Assembly (NCBI GenBank): GCA_002918705.1 | Contig: PQKR01000003.1 | Coordinates: forward strand, 372,001-436,000 | DNA from: Escherichia sp. ESNIH1 | GTDB lineage: Bacteria > Pseudomonadota > Gammaproteobacteria > Enterobacterales > Enterobacteriaceae | Direction of reading: 5' to 3' | DNA length: 64,000 nucleotides | Part shown: positions 1 to 8,465 of the stretch, in pieces | Position numbering within the stretch: position 1 is the first letter of the stretch | Layout: each line of letters opens with the position of its first letter | Made by a program: the position numbers and the translations under genes | The notes under the pieces: model-generated | What the model was told of the DNA's origin: nothing | Database searches by the model: none | What the model saw: the letters and a program-made list of their open reading frames with translations, nothing else

Positions 1-234
1 CTACAGATGAGCGTCTACACTACTGCTCCGGCGCTGCAGTTCTACTCCGGCAACTATCTTGAAGGCACGCCTGCCCGCGAACAGGGCGAGTACAGCGCGT
101 ATCAGGGGCTGGCGCTGGAGAGCGAGTTCCTGCCGGATAGCCCGAACCATCCGGAGTATCCGCAGCCTGACGCCATCCTGCGCCCCGGCGCGGAGTACGT
201 GAGCCTGACCGAGTATCAGTTTATTCCGCAATAG
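1..234 (+). CDS. galM: Aldose 1-epimerase (galactose mutarotase), 3' end only
   Basis: Last 77 codons of galactose mutarotase, a cytoplasmic enzyme that interconverts the anomers of D-galactose for the Leloir pathway. The frame is already open at base 1, so the ATG at base 7 is internal. The visible part carries the family's C-terminal block (LESEFLPDSPNHPE) and ends in SLTEYQFIPQ, close to the E. coli GalM tail. The rest of the gene, including the catalytic histidine and glutamate, lies outside the window. The gal operon would be expected upstream by E. coli gene order. Confidence 0.93.
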   Translation, partial: LQMSVYTTAPALQFYSGNYLEGTPAREQGEYSAYQGLALESEFLPDSPNHPEYPQPDAILRPGAEYVSLTEYQFIPQ

Positions 235-240
235 TTGGAT

Positions 241-275
241 ACGCCCGGCGGCGCTACGCTTGCCGGGCCTACAGG
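241..275. repeat. REP-like palindrome after galM
   Basis: An imperfect palindrome (GCCCGGCGGCGC, short loop, GCTTGCCGGGC) followed by CTACAGG, typical of enterobacterial REP elements. It lies just after the galM stop and probably stabilises or ends the gal transcript. Related units occur elsewhere in the window near 6119-6210, 45303-45338 and 61283-61373. Confidence 0.75.
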
Positions 276-413
276 CAAATATTTGCCCATCCTGCTGAAA
301 TAAGCACCGTTTGCCGACAAAATCCTAACCCCGATTTCACAAGCACCTTACACTACGCCACTATTTTCGCTATGGTAATGGTTATGCGTTGCTGCTGGCG
401 TCGCCACGGCAAT

Positions 414-433
414 ATAATGAGAATTGTTATTAT
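414..433 (+). promoter_or_regulatory. Fur-box-like operator upstream of gpmA
   Basis: The sequence ATAATGAGAATTGTTATTAT is nearly palindromic and close to the 19-bp Fur consensus (GATAATGATAATCATTATC). It ends 26 bases before the gpmA start. E. coli gpmA is reported as Fur-regulated, so the site fits established knowledge; actual binding is inferred. Confidence 0.7.
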
Positions 434-459
434 TCAATCAGGTTTATTAAGGAGAGAGT

Positions 460-1212
460 ATGGCTGTTACTAAGCTCGTTCTGGTTCGTCATGGCGAAAG
501 CCAGTGGAACAACGAAAACCGCTTCACCGGCTGGTACGATGTTGACCTGTCCGAGAAAGGCGTGAGCGAAGCAAAATCAGCAGGTAAGCTGCTGAAAGAA
601 GAAGGCTTCAGCTTTGATTTTGCCTACACTTCCGTGCTGAAACGCGCCATCCACACCCTGTGGAACGTCCTTGATGAACTCGATCAGGCTTGGCTGCCGG
701 TAGAGAAGTCCTGGAAACTGAACGAGCGTCACTACGGTGCGCTGCAGGGCCTGAACAAAGCCGAAACCGCTGAGAAGTACGGTGACGAGCAGGTTAAGCA
801 GTGGCGTCGTGGCTTCGCGGTGACGCCGCCGGCGCTGACCAAAGACGACGAGCGCTTCCCGGGCCACGATCCGCGTTACGCATCTCTGACCGAGCAGGAG
901 CTGCCGCTGACCGAGAGCCTGGCGCTGACCATCGACCGCGTGATCCCTTACTGGAATGAAACCATTCTGCCGCGCCTGAAAAGCGGCGAGCGCGTGATCA
1001 TTGCCGCTCACGGTAACTCCCTGCGTGCGCTGGTGAAATACCTCGACGATATGGGTGAAGATGAGATCCTTGAGCTGAACATCCCGACCGGCGTACCGCT
1101 GGTGTATGAGTTCGACGAAAACTTCAAGCCGATCAAACACTACTATCTGGGCAACGCTGACGAAATCGCTGCAAAAGCGGCGGCGGTAGCGAACCAGGGT
1201 AAAGCGAAGTAA
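460..1212 (+). CDS. gpmA: 2,3-bisphosphoglycerate-dependent phosphoglycerate mutase
   Basis: Cytoplasmic glycolytic enzyme interconverting 3- and 2-phosphoglycerate through a phosphohistidine. The protein has 250 residues, the normal length. The phosphate-accepting His11 lies in LVRHGES near the N-terminus, and the second catalytic histidine is in the [11 protein letters not shown] segment near residue 185. The start is fixed by a strong AAGGAGAGAG ribosome site 8 bases upstream. It is a single-gene unit converging on aroG, with a shared hairpin terminator between them. A Fur-like operator precedes it, suggesting iron-linked control. Confidence 0.98.
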   Translation: MAVTKLVLVRHGESQWNNENRFTGWYDVDLSEKGVSEAKSAGKLLKEEGFSFDFAYTSVLKRAIHTLWNVLDELDQAWLPVEKSWKLNERHYGALQGLNKAETAEKYGDEQVKQWRRGFAVTPPALTKDDERFPGHDPRYASLTEQELPLTESLALTIDRVIPYWNETILPRLKSGERVIIAAHGNSLRALVKYLDDMGEDEILELNIPTGVPLVYEFDENFKPIKHYYLGNADEIAAKAAAVANQGKAK

Positions 1213-1220
1213 TTTAAGAT

Positions 1221-1247
1221 TGCCCGGCAGCATTAGGCTGCCGGGCA
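1221..1247. terminator. Bidirectional terminator between gpmA and aroG
   Basis: A 9-bp perfect stem GCCCGGCAG / CTGCCGGGC with a 7-base loop (CATTAGG), flanked by A/T-rich sequence on both sides, in the 41-base gap between two convergent genes. Confidence 0.8.
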
Positions 1248-1253
1248 TAATTA

Positions 1254-2306
1254 TCAACCGCGACGCGCTTTCACCGCGTTAGCCAGCTGACGCAGAATAG
1301 TGTCGGTATCTTCCCAGCCAATGCAGGCATCCGTCACGCTCTTGCCATAGACCAGCGGCTCACCGCTCTCCAGGCTCTGGTTGCCCTCTACCAGATGGCT
1401 CTCAATCATCACGCCAATTATCGCTTTCTCGCCACCAGCGATCTGCTGACAGACATCTTCACCCACGGTCATCTGCTTTTTGAACTGCTTGCTGGAGTTA
1501 GCGTGGCTGAAGTCGATCATCACCTGCGGTGCCAGCCCGGCTTTTTCCAGCCCCTGCTTCACCTCTGCCACGTGCTTCGCACTATAGTTCGGCTCTTTGC
1601 CGCCGCGCAGAATGATATGGCAGTCGCCGTTGCCGCTGGTATTCACAATGGCCGAGTGGCCCCACTTGGTGACGGAGAGGAAGCAGTGCGGGGCCCCGGC
1701 TGCGTTGATGGCGTCAATCGCCACCTTAATGGTGCCATCGGTACCGTTTTTGAAACCTACCGGGCAGGAGAGCCCGGACGCCAGCTCGCGATGCACCTGA
1801 GATTCGGTGGTGCGTGCGCCAATTGCCCCCCAGCTCATCAGATCGGCAACGTACTGCGGGGTGATCATATCAAGGAACTCCCCCGCCGCTGGCAGGCCGC
1901 TGTCGTTAATCTCCAGCAGCAGCTTGCGGGCAATGCGCAGGCCGTCATTGATCTGGAAACTGTTGTCCATATGCGGATCGTTTATCAGCCCTTTCCAGCC
2001 CACGGTGGTGCGCGGCTTTTCAAAATAGACGCGCATCACGATCTCCAGCTCACCCTTTAGCTCTTCACGCAGGGTCAGCAGGCGGGCGGCGTACTCTTTG
2101 GCCGCCGCCGGATCGTGAATGGAGCAGGGTCCGATTACGACCAGCAGACGATCGTCACTGCCTTTGAGGATCTTATGAATAGCCTTACGGGCATGAGACA
2201 CCGTGTTGGCTGCGGTCTCGGTCGCCGGAAACTTCTCCAGCAGCGCGACAGGGGGTAACAGTTCGTTAATCTCTTTAATGCGTAAATCGTCGTTCTGATA
2301 ATTCAT
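1254..2306 (-). CDS. aroG: 3-deoxy-7-phosphoheptulonate (DAHP) synthase, Phe-sensitive
   Basis: First enzyme of the shikimate pathway: phosphoenolpyruvate plus erythrose 4-phosphate gives DAHP. The product is 350 residues from MNYQNDDLRIKEI, the same length and start as E. coli AroG. An in-frame ATG 21 bases further upstream (2327) is possible but would add MANAGTI, which is absent in E. coli. Recognisable segments are VVIGPCSIHD (phosphate and metal site region), GARTTESQVHRELASGLS and the metal-site region IDFSHANSSKQ. A TyrR box lies 70 bases upstream, as in E. coli. Confidence 0.97.
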   Translation of the reverse strand: MNYQNDDLRIKEINELLPPVALLEKFPATETAANTVSHARKAIHKILKGSDDRLLVVIGPCSIHDPAAAKEYAARLLTLREELKGELEIVMRVYFEKPRTTVGWKGLINDPHMDNSFQINDGLRIARKLLLEINDSGLPAAGEFLDMITPQYVADLMSWGAIGARTTESQVHRELASGLSCPVGFKNGTDGTIKVAIDAINAAGAPHCFLSVTKWGHSAIVNTSGNGDCHIILRGGKEPNYSAKHVAEVKQGLEKAGLAPQVMIDFSHANSSKQFKKQMTVGEDVCQQIAGGEKAIIGVMIESHLVEGNQSLESGEPLVYGKSVTDACIGWEDTDTILRQLANAVKARRG

Positions 2307-2377
2307 GATCGTTCCAGCGTTTGCCATACTTATGTCAGAGAGTGCAATCCCTCCAATCTAACGGCTCGGTCAGGAAC

Positions 2378-2395
2378 TGTAAACGCACTTTTACA
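2378..2395 (-). promoter_or_regulatory. TyrR box upstream of aroG
   Basis: TGTAAACGCACTTTTACA matches the strong TyrR box consensus TGTAAA-N6-TTTACA exactly. It lies about 70 bases upstream of the aroG start. In E. coli this site mediates repression of aroG by TyrR with phenylalanine or tryptophan. Confidence 0.9.
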
Positions 2396-2581
2396 CTCAA
2401 TACGGAATATTCCTGAAAAGTGATAAAAAAGGGTTACCCGCTAGCGAACGCTGGCAACGTGACTAAACTTTTTACCTGTAACCACTTTGTTTTTATTTTT
2501 TATCCAGATTCCATTCTGCCTTTTCGGTAAGAAGTGGCATCTTTCACTACTGAGCGAATAATCCGTTTCGCATCTGCACTG

Positions 2582-2599
2582 TTGGATATCGCTATCCAA
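2582..2599 (+). other. Small hairpin in the ybgS leader
   Basis: TTGGATA, loop TCGC, TATCCAA: a perfect 7-bp stem ending about 15 bases before the ybgS ribosome site (ACAGGAGC). The rest of the 2307-2626 gap holds the TyrR box and A/T-rich promoter sequence; no other gene is seen there. The role of the hairpin is unknown. Confidence 0.4.
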
Positions 2600-2626
2600 T
2601 GTAATGACGAGAACAGGAGCACGATT

Positions 2627-3094
2627 ATGAAAATGAATAAACTGGCCACAATTTTACTGACGACTACCCTGACTCTGGCTAGCGGCGCAGCACTCGCAGC
2701 ATCTAACAGCAACGGTGCAGCCAATGCTGCTGCAGACGCCGGGGCCGTAGCACCGGGCGCTAAACAGAATCTGCAGCCTAATCACGTTAACAACAACGAC
2801 ATCAATACCGGCAACACCAATGCCGCAACCGGCTCTACCGGAACTAACACGACCGGCACAACCGGTACTGCAACCGGTGGCGCTACCGGTACGGGTAACA
2901 CCTCCAGCGGCGGCATGCTGCACTCCAACGGCGGAGCGTCAACCAGCGCCGACGGCCAGCATATGGATAAAGACGACATCCATAAAAACAGCATGTGTAA
3001 AGACGGCCGTTGCCCGGACGTGAATAAAAAAGTTGAAACCGGTGACGGTATGAATAACGACGTTGATACCAAAACTGATGGTACTTCGCAGTAA
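2627..3094 (+). CDS. ybgS: YbgS-like exported protein
   Basis: Homologue of the small E. coli protein YbgS, of unknown function. The product is 155 residues, against 126 in E. coli by recall. The first 25 or so residues are a signal peptide ([19 protein letters not shown], then an AAxA-type cleavage region), so the mature protein is probably periplasmic. The conserved C-terminal part has [13 protein letters not shown] with two cysteines that could form a disulfide, then [10 protein letters not shown]. The extra length comes from a Gly/Thr-rich stretch (about residues 60-95) with repeated TGT and TGG units. The start at 2627 is preceded by ACAGGAGC; a longer open frame reaches back to 2534 but lacks such a site. 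Confidence 0.88.
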   Translation: MKMNKLATILLTTTLTLASGAALAASNSNGAANAAADAGAVAPGAKQNLQPNHVNNNDINTGNTNAATGSTGTNTTGTTGTATGGATGTGNTSSGGMLHSNGGASTSADGQHMDKDDIHKNSMCKDGRCPDVNKKVETGDGMNNDVDTKTDGTSQ

Positions 3095-3113
3095 TCACGT
3101 TGTTATGCAATAT

Positions 3114-3144
3114 GAGGAGAGCTACGGCTCTCCTTATTTTTTTG
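3114..3144 (+). terminator. Rho-independent terminator of ybgS
   Basis: AGGAGAGC, loop TACG, GCTCTCCT, followed by TATTTTTTT: an 8-bp perfect stem plus U-tract, 20 bases after the ybgS stop. Confidence 0.92.
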
Positions 3145-3209
3145 TGGCGAGGAAATAAAAATCTGTAATGATGTAAGCCGCTGAGAATAGTTAAAATGGA
3201 ATAAGACTC

Positions 3210-4154
3210 ATGGCGCATAACCACTCACACGCTTCCCCCTCTGAACACCATGATGGCAATGCCCGTCGACTGCTGCTGGCCTTTAGCGTTACCGCCCTGT
3301 TTATGGTGGTCGAAGTTATTGGTGGCCTACTCTCCGGCTCGCTGGCGCTGCTGGCCGATGCCGGTCATATGCTCACCGATGCGGCCGCACTGCTCTTCGC
3401 CCTGCTTGCCGTACATTTTGCCCGTCGGCCGCCGACCACGCATCGTACCTTCGGCTGGCTACGCCTCACCACACTGGCGGCATTTGTTAATGCTCTGGCG
3501 CTGGTCGCCATCACCTTTATGATTGTCTGGGAAGCCATTGTGCGCTTCTATCATCCGCAGCCGGTGGCGGGCTCTACTATGCTGGCCATTGCCATCGCGG
3601 GCCTGGTCGCCAATATCGTTTCATTCTGGATCCTGCATCGCGGTAGCGAAGAGAAGAACCTGAACGTACGGGCGGCGGCGCTGCATGTTCTGGGAGACCT
3701 GCTTGGCTCCGTAGGGGCGATTGTAGCGGCGCTGGTGATCCTCTGGACGGGCTGGACCCCCGTTGACCCGATACTCTCGGTCCTTGTCTCCTGTCTGGTG
3801 CTACGCAGCGCATGGAAACTGCTTAAGGAGAGCGTGAACGAACTGCTCGAGGGCGCGCCGCTATCGCTGGACATTGGCGCGCTGCGACGCCATCTGCGCC
3901 GCGACGTGCCGGAGGTGCGCGACGTGCACCATGTGCACGTCTGGACGGTGGGAGAGAAGTCCATAATGACGCTGCACGTGCAGGTTATTCCCCCGCACGA
4001 TCATGATGCGCTGCTGGAACGCATCCAGCACTTCCTGATCCATCATTATGAGATTTCACATGTGACGATCCAGATGGAGTACCGCCCCTGCAGCGGCCCG
4101 GAGTGCAATCTCAATACCCTGCCCTCCGGCCACGCCCACCATCATCACCACTAG
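3210..4154 (+). CDS. zitB: Zinc transporter ZitB (cation diffusion facilitator)
   Basis: Inner-membrane antiporter that exports Zn2+ in exchange for protons. The protein has 314 residues with six predicted membrane segments. Metal-site motifs of the family are visible: [11 protein letters not shown] in segment 2 and HVLGDLLGS in segment 5. The cytoplasmic C-terminal domain (from about residue 215) includes HHVHVW. Both ends are histidine-rich: the N-terminus has HNHSH and the last residues are HAHHHHH, probably zinc-binding. The gene converges on pnuC and the two stop codons overlap by four bases (CTAG). Confidence 0.96.
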   Translation: MAHNHSHASPSEHHDGNARRLLLAFSVTALFMVVEVIGGLLSGSLALLADAGHMLTDAAALLFALLAVHFARRPPTTHRTFGWLRLTTLAAFVNALALVAITFMIVWEAIVRFYHPQPVAGSTMLAIAIAGLVANIVSFWILHRGSEEKNLNVRAAALHVLGDLLGSVGAIVAALVILWTGWTPVDPILSVLVSCLVLRSAWKLLKESVNELLEGAPLSLDIGALRRHLRRDVPEVRDVHHVHVWTVGEKSIMTLHVQVIPPHDHDALLERIQHFLIHHYEISHVTIQMEYRPCSGPECNLNTLPSGHAHHHHH

Positions 4155-4870
4155 CCAACCAGCGCGCGTGAGCCTCGTTCCCGCGCGCTGTTGATCCACA
4201 TCCGGCTGCCGTTTAGGGCAATAAAGGTGAGGATCAGATACTCCAGCGACATCGCGTAAACGCCCTGCAGGGCAAAAATAACCACGCTAATCACGTTAAC
4301 CACCACCCACAGCAGCCAGTTCTCGACATATTTGCGGGTCATTAGCACCATCGCCACAATCGACAGCACCATCAGGCAGGCGTCCCAGAACGGGAATGCA
4401 TCGGGCTGTAGCGCCGGCATCGCCACGCTTAAACCCAGCGCCTGCATAATAGAGACCGCAATGCGGGTCAGGAAAGTGAACACCGGATCGATAAACAGGG
4501 TCATCAAACCAATCGCCAGAGCGCAAATCACCAACCAGACGATTGCCTTAGCGCGCGGCAACCAGCGAATTTGCAGCACGGCCTCGTTCTGCGTCGTTTG
4601 TCGCGACCAGGCGTACCAGCCGTAGATATTGGCGGCAAAAAAGAAGAGCTGCAGCAGCAGGCTGGCGTAGAGCTGGATCTGGAAAAAGATCACCGCAAAC
4701 AGCGTCACGTTGATTAAGCCAAAGGCGTAGTTGCTGATCTTCTCCAGGCTGGCGAGCCAGATGCACAGTAGCCCGGCGAGGGTGCCAACCGCTTCGATCC
4801 AGGAGAGATCGTAGCCGCCATGCCCCAGCGGAATGTGGACCAGAATATTCTGCGTACTAAAAAAATCCAT
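4151..4870 (-). CDS. pnuC: Nicotinamide riboside transporter PnuC
   Basis: Inner-membrane carrier for nicotinamide riboside, feeding NAD salvage. The protein has 239 residues from [16 protein letters not shown], the E. coli start. An upstream in-frame ATG at 4909 would add 13 residues without family support. About seven membrane segments are visible, with the conserved NIYGWYAW and WILLxVVVNV-type segments around residues 90 and 180. It follows nadA in the same direction after 66 bases, so the two probably form an NAD-biosynthesis operon under NadR control. Confidence 0.95.
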   Translation of the reverse strand: MDFFSTQNILVHIPLGHGGYDLSWIEAVGTLAGLLCIWLASLEKISNYAFGLINVTLFAVIFFQIQLYASLLLQLFFFAANIYGWYAWSRQTTQNEAVLQIRWLPRAKAIVWLVICALAIGLMTLFIDPVFTFLTRIAVSIMQALGLSVAMPALQPDAFPFWDACLMVLSIVAMVLMTRKYVENWLLWVVVNVISVVIFALQGVYAMSLEYLILTFIALNGSRMWINSARERGSRALVG

Positions 4871-4936
4871 TTTTGCCCCGAGTAGCGAAAAGTGAAATTG
4901 TCTTAACAATCATAGCCGTTATCTAACCGCACGTAA

Positions 4937-5977
4937 TTAACGCAGCGTTGCGGCAAAATCCAGCATCCGGTTAAGCGGCAGCAGCGCCCCCTCACGCAGC
5001 GTTGCGTCGACATGGATCTCGTGCAGCGCCCCACCCTGCTCCAGCCCCTCTGCGATAGCCTGCAGACCGTTCATGGCCATCCACGGGCAGTGCGCGCAGC
5101 TGCGGCAGGTTGCGCCCTCACCGGCGGTAGGCGCTTCCAGCAGCTCTTTCTCCGGCACGGCCTGCTGCATTTTGTAAAAGATACCGCGATCGGTGGCGAC
5201 AATAAGCTGCGGGTGCGGCAGCGTTTTGGCCGCATTGATGAGCTGGCTGGTCGATCCCACGGCGTCCGCCATATTTACCACCGCCTGCGGTGACTCAGGG
5301 TGAACGAGAACGGCCGCGTTGGGATAGAGGGCCTTCATGCGGGCCAGCGCCTGCGTTTTAAACTCGTCATGGACGATGCAGGCCCCCTGCCAGCAAAGAA
5401 TATCCGCCCCGGTCTGCTTCTGTACGTAGCTGCCGAGATGGCGATCCGGCGCCCATATAATTTTCTCGCCAAGGCTATCGAGATGCTCAATCAGTTCGAC
5501 AGCGATGCTGGAGGTCACCACCCAGTCTGCCCGTGCCTTAACGGCGGCAGAGGTGTTGGCATAGACCACGACGGTGCGATCCGGATGCGCATCGCAGAAG
5601 GCGTTGAACTCTTCAATGGGGCAGCCAAGGTCGAGGGAGCACTCAGCCTCGAGCGTGGGCATAAGAATGGTTTTTTCCGGGCTGAGGATCTTAGCGGTCT
5701 CGCCCATAAAGCGCACACCTGCCACCAGCAGCGTGGAAGCAGGATGTTTGGCACCGAAGCGCGCCATCTCCAGCGAATCGGAGATGCAGCCGCCGGTCTC
5801 CTCCGCAAGCTGCTGGATCTCGGGATCGGTATAGTAGTGGGCCACCATGACCGCATCCCGCTCCTTTAGCACTCTTTTGATCTTTTCGCGGTAAAATGCC
5901 TTTTCGTCGGGGCTCAGCGGGCGTGGCTTCGGTGGGAAGGGATAGATCGCGGTTTCAGGATCGAACATTACGCTCAT
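4937..5977 (-). CDS. nadA: Quinolinate synthase A
   Basis: [4Fe-4S] enzyme that condenses iminoaspartate with dihydroxyacetone phosphate to quinolinate, in de novo NAD synthesis. It has 346 residues from [18 protein letters not shown], about the E. coli length (347). Cluster-ligand cysteines lie in [20 protein letters not shown] and CRSCAHCPW. The frame continues upstream to 6028, but the second of two adjacent ATGs (5977) matches E. coli and has a GAGAAAG ribosome site. A NadR-like operator lies about 75 bases upstream. Confidence 0.96.
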   Translation of the reverse strand: MSVMFDPETAIYPFPPKPRPLSPDEKAFYREKIKRVLKERDAVMVAHYYTDPEIQQLAEETGGCISDSLEMARFGAKHPASTLLVAGVRFMGETAKILSPEKTILMPTLEAECSLDLGCPIEEFNAFCDAHPDRTVVVYANTSAAVKARADWVVTSSIAVELIEHLDSLGEKIIWAPDRHLGSYVQKQTGADILCWQGACIVHDEFKTQALARMKALYPNAAVLVHPESPQAVVNMADAVGSTSQLINAAKTLPHPQLIVATDRGIFYKMQQAVPEKELLEAPTAGEGATCRSCAHCPWMAMNGLQAIAEGLEQGGALHEIHVDATLREGALLPLNRMLDFAATLR

Positions 5978-6050
5978 CATGCTTTCTCGTTTTGCTGACT
6001 TAACAATAATGCCCGTGCCTGCTGTCACTGACTAAGGAAAAGGCATTTGA

Positions 6051-6067
6051 GTTTTATATACTAAACA
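6051..6067 (-). promoter_or_regulatory. NadR-like operator upstream of nadA
   Basis: On the nadA strand the sequence is TGTTTAGTATATAAAAC. The left half matches the NadR half-site TGTTTA perfectly; the right half (expected TAAACA) is degenerate. The position, 75-90 bases before nadA, is right for the NAD-responsive repressor. Confidence 0.5.
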
Positions 6068-6118
6068 AGATAGCGGATCGCAGAGTAAAAGTCACAACAA
6101 ATAGGCGTGAGATCGCTA

Positions 6119-6210
6119 TGTCGGGCGGCGCTTCGCTTGCCCGACCTACACAGCTATGCAGACGATGATAAACCGTAGGCCGGGTAAGCGCAGCGCCACC
6201 CGGCGCCGTA
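6119..6210. repeat. Pair of REP units (BIME-like)
   Basis: Two inverted REP-like palindromes: GTCGGGCGGCGCTTCGCTTGCCCGAC at about 6120-6145 and, in the opposite orientation, GGCCGGGTAAGCGCAG...CACCCGGC at about 6178-6205. They lie between the nadA promoter and the tRNA operon terminator. No gene is visible between 5978 and 6352. Confidence 0.75.
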
Positions 6211-6220
6211 TCGCAGAAAG

Positions 6221-6250
6221 CAAAAAAGCGCCTTTAGGGCGCTTTTTTAC
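6221..6250 (-). terminator. Terminator of the tRNA operon
   Basis: AAAAAAGCGCC, loop TTTA, GGGCGCTTTTTT. On the minus strand this gives a GC-rich stem followed by a run of six T, just beyond the last tRNA-tailed element. Confidence 0.9.
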
Positions 6251-6252
6251 AT

Positions 6253-6327
6253 TGGTGGGTCGTGCAGGATGACTCGGCTTCGCCTCGCCCTTCGGGCCGT
6301 TGCTAAAGCAACGTTATCCTTCACGTT
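6253..6327 (-). repeat. tRNA-Lys-tailed structured element, copy 1
   Basis: On the transcript strand this 75-nt element ends with the last 18 bases of tRNA-Lys including CCA (ATCCTGCACGACCCACCA). The other 57 bases are not tRNA. They predict an outer stem (CGTG.AGGAT with ATCCT.CACG) closing three hairpins: CGTTGC-TTTA-GCAACG, GCCC-GAA-GGGC and GGC-GAA-GCC. The result looks like a cloverleaf but lacks an acceptor 5' strand and an anticodon. It lies between the last tRNA and the terminator. The second copy at 6576-6650 differs at only three positions, all in predicted loops. Confidence 0.75.
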
Positions 6328-6352
6328 CAACATCTATTTTTTATGTTGAAAT

Positions 6353-6428
6353 TGGTGGGTCGTGCAGGATTCGAACCTGCGACCAATTGATTAAAAGTCA
6401 ACTGCTCTACCAACTGAGCTAACGACCC
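6353..6428 (-). tRNA. tRNA-Lys (anticodon TTT)
   Basis: 76-nt tRNA with encoded CCA. The acceptor stem is GGGTCGT/ACGACCC, the anticodon loop CTTTTAA contains TTT, and the T-loop is TTCGAAT. Last tRNA of the operon and identical to the other three Lys copies. Confidence 0.98.
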
Positions 6429-6451
6429 CTTTTGGGGAACTCTCTTCGAAG

Positions 6452-6527
6452 TGGTGGGTCGTGCAGGATTCGAACCTGCGACCAATTGATTAAAAGTCAA
6501 CTGCTCTACCAACTGAGCTAACGACCC
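6452..6527 (-). tRNA. tRNA-Lys (anticodon TTT)
   Basis: Identical 76-nt tRNA-Lys with encoded CCA, separated from the next copy (6353-6428) by 23 bases. Confidence 0.98.
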
Positions 6528-6575
6528 ATTCGGGTGCTGACTTCGAAGATTATTTTACTCGGTACCACCAGATAT

Positions 6576-6650
6576 TGGTGGGTCGTGCAGGATGACTCGG
6601 CTTCGCCTCGCCCTACGGGCCGTTGCTATCGCAACGTTATCCTTCACGTT
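6576..6650 (-). repeat. tRNA-Lys-tailed structured element, copy 2
   Basis: Second 75-nt copy of the element at 6253-6327, lying between two tRNA-Lys genes. Against copy 1, the first hairpin loop reads GATA instead of TTTA and the second GTA instead of GAA (transcript strand); all stem bases and the 18-base tRNA tail are identical. The 26 bases on its transcript-upstream side and about 48 on the downstream side are not shared with copy 1. Confidence 0.75.
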
Positions 6651-6676
6651 TTACTATCGTGTTCCACCAGAACGAT

Positions 6677-6752
6677 TGGTGGGTCGTGCAGGATTCGAAC
6701 CTGCGACCAATTGATTAAAAGTCAACTGCTCTACCAACTGAGCTAACGACCC
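6677..6752 (-). tRNA. tRNA-Lys (anticodon TTT)
   Basis: Identical 76-nt tRNA-Lys with encoded CCA, following tRNA-Val after only 3 bases on the transcript. Confidence 0.98.
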
Positions 6753-6755
6753 GAG

Positions 6756-6831
6756 TGGTGGGTGATGACGGGCTCGAACCGCCGACCCCCTCCGTGTAAA
6801 GGAGATGCTCTACCAACTGAGCTAATCACCC
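6756..6831 (-). tRNA. tRNA-Val (anticodon TAC)
   Basis: 76-nt tRNA with encoded CCA; acceptor GGGTGAT/ATCACCC and anticodon TAC. The anticodon loop reads TTTACAC, where E. coli tRNA-Val has CTTACAA, and the top of the anticodon stem is a T-G wobble pair. It should still fold and decode valine codons. Confidence 0.96.
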
Positions 6832-6853
6832 ACTGTAAAACTTGAAACAATAG

Positions 6854-6929
6854 TGGTGGGTCGTGCAGGATTCGAACCTGCGACCAATTGATTAAAAGTC
6901 AACTGCTCTACCAACTGAGCTAACGACCC
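6854..6929 (-). tRNA. tRNA-Lys (anticodon TTT)
   Basis: First tRNA of the operon: identical 76-nt tRNA-Lys with encoded CCA. The operon order Lys-Val-Lys-[element]-Lys-Lys-[element] is a variant of the E. coli lysT-valT-lysW-valZ-lysYZQ locus at the same place. Confidence 0.98.
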
Positions 6930-6991
6930 ACTATTTTACTGCTTTTAGCGCTGCTTCCAGGCTGTTTGATATCCCGTGGCAACGGCGGCAT

Positions 6992-7019
6992 ATATTACTG
7001 ATTTATGAAGACGGCGCAA
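6992..7019 (-). promoter_or_regulatory. Probable promoter of the tRNA operon
   Basis: On the minus strand: -35 TTGCGC (7019-7014), 16-base spacer, -10 TAATAT (6997-6992), then a G/C-rich discriminator (GCCGCCGTTGCC) typical of stringently controlled tRNA promoters. It lies about 60 bases upstream of the first tRNA. Confidence 0.55.
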
Positions 7020-7105
7020 CTAAAATTTCGAGCGAGATCACTTAACTGCTTATGATTCACCCGACAAGACCAGAAATAGAGCGATATCTGGTCATGCCGC
7101 ATTCA

Positions 7106-7900
7106 TTACATGGCACTGAGTTTTTTCTGTGCCTGTTTTGCACCATCGGTGCCGGGATATTTGCTTACAACCTGCTGATAAACCGCTTTGGCTTTAGCAG
7201 TATCCCCTTTCTCCTGCATGATCACCCCGACCTTGAACATCGCGTCCGGCGCCTTGGGTGATTTCGGATAGTTTTTGACGACGGAAGCAAAATAGAATGC
7301 CGCATCGTCTTTTTTACCCTTGTTGTAGTTCAACTGACCCAGCCAGTAGTTCGCATTGGGAACGTAGGTGGAGTCCGGGTAATTTTTAACAAAGCTACTG
7401 AACGCGGCGATAGCGTCGTCCTGGCGGGATTTATCCTGCACCAGCGCGATGGCAGCGTTGTAGTCAGTATTGGCATCGCCGCTCTGTACCGGCGTGCTGG
7501 GGGCGGCCGCTGCCCCTGCTGCGGGTGCAGGCGTCGCGGTGGCTGCTCCACCCTGATCGCCTGCCGCGGGCTGCGCTGCTGCCGCACCGCCGCTGCCAAG
7601 GCTATCAATCTGCAACAGGATCTGCTTCTGACGCTCAACAACCTGATTGAGCTGATACTGGCTCTCCTGAATCTGACCGCGCAGGGAGTCGATATCGGAT
7701 TGGTTGTCAGAGAGCTGCTGCTGAAGCTGGGTTAAAAGCTGGCTGTGAGCGTTAGAGATGCGCTCAAGTTGGGTGACCCGGTCTTCAACCGAGCCTGAGC
7801 CGACACTACTGATTGGCGCTTGCGCAAAAGCGGCCCAGGGGGCCGCTATGCCAACCAGTAACGACAGACTCAACAGATGATGTCTGAAGTTACTGCTCAT
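7106..7900 (-). CDS. cpoB: Cell division coordinator CpoB (YbgF)
   Basis: Periplasmic protein that links the Tol-Pal machine to peptidoglycan synthesis by PBP1B during constriction. It has 264 residues. The parts are a 26-residue signal peptide ending in AAFA, a coiled coil rich in Gln/Leu at about 38-98 (trimerisation), an Ala/Pro/Gly linker at about 103-140, and TPR repeats to the end (YNAAIALVQDK, NYPDSTYVPNANYWLGQLNY, KAPDAMFKVGVIMQEKGD). It is the last gene of the tol-pal operon, 9 bases after pal. Confidence 0.96.
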   Translation of the reverse strand: MSSNFRHHLLSLSLLVGIAAPWAAFAQAPISSVGSGSVEDRVTQLERISNAHSQLLTQLQQQLSDNQSDIDSLRGQIQESQYQLNQVVERQKQILLQIDSLGSGGAAAAQPAAGDQGGAATATPAPAAGAAAAPSTPVQSGDANTDYNAAIALVQDKSRQDDAIAAFSSFVKNYPDSTYVPNANYWLGQLNYNKGKKDDAAFYFASVVKNYPKSPKAPDAMFKVGVIMQEKGDTAKAKAVYQQVVSKYPGTDGAKQAQKKLSAM

Positions 7901-7909
7901 GCAATTCTC

Positions 7910-8455
<546 letters not shown>

Positions 8456-8465
8456 TTAATTATTA

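Noticed and set aside
7..234. A 75-codon stand-alone gene starting at base 7
   Set aside because: The frame is open to base 1 and the protein is the C-terminus of GalM.
6327..6512. 61-codon minus-strand ORF over the tRNA-Lys genes
   Set aside because: It runs through two tRNA genes and the repeated peptide simply reflects the duplicated tRNA.
6253..6929. CRISPR-like array of repeats
   Set aside because: The repeated units are complete 76-nt tRNA genes and tRNA-tailed elements with irregular spacing, not short repeats with equal spacers.
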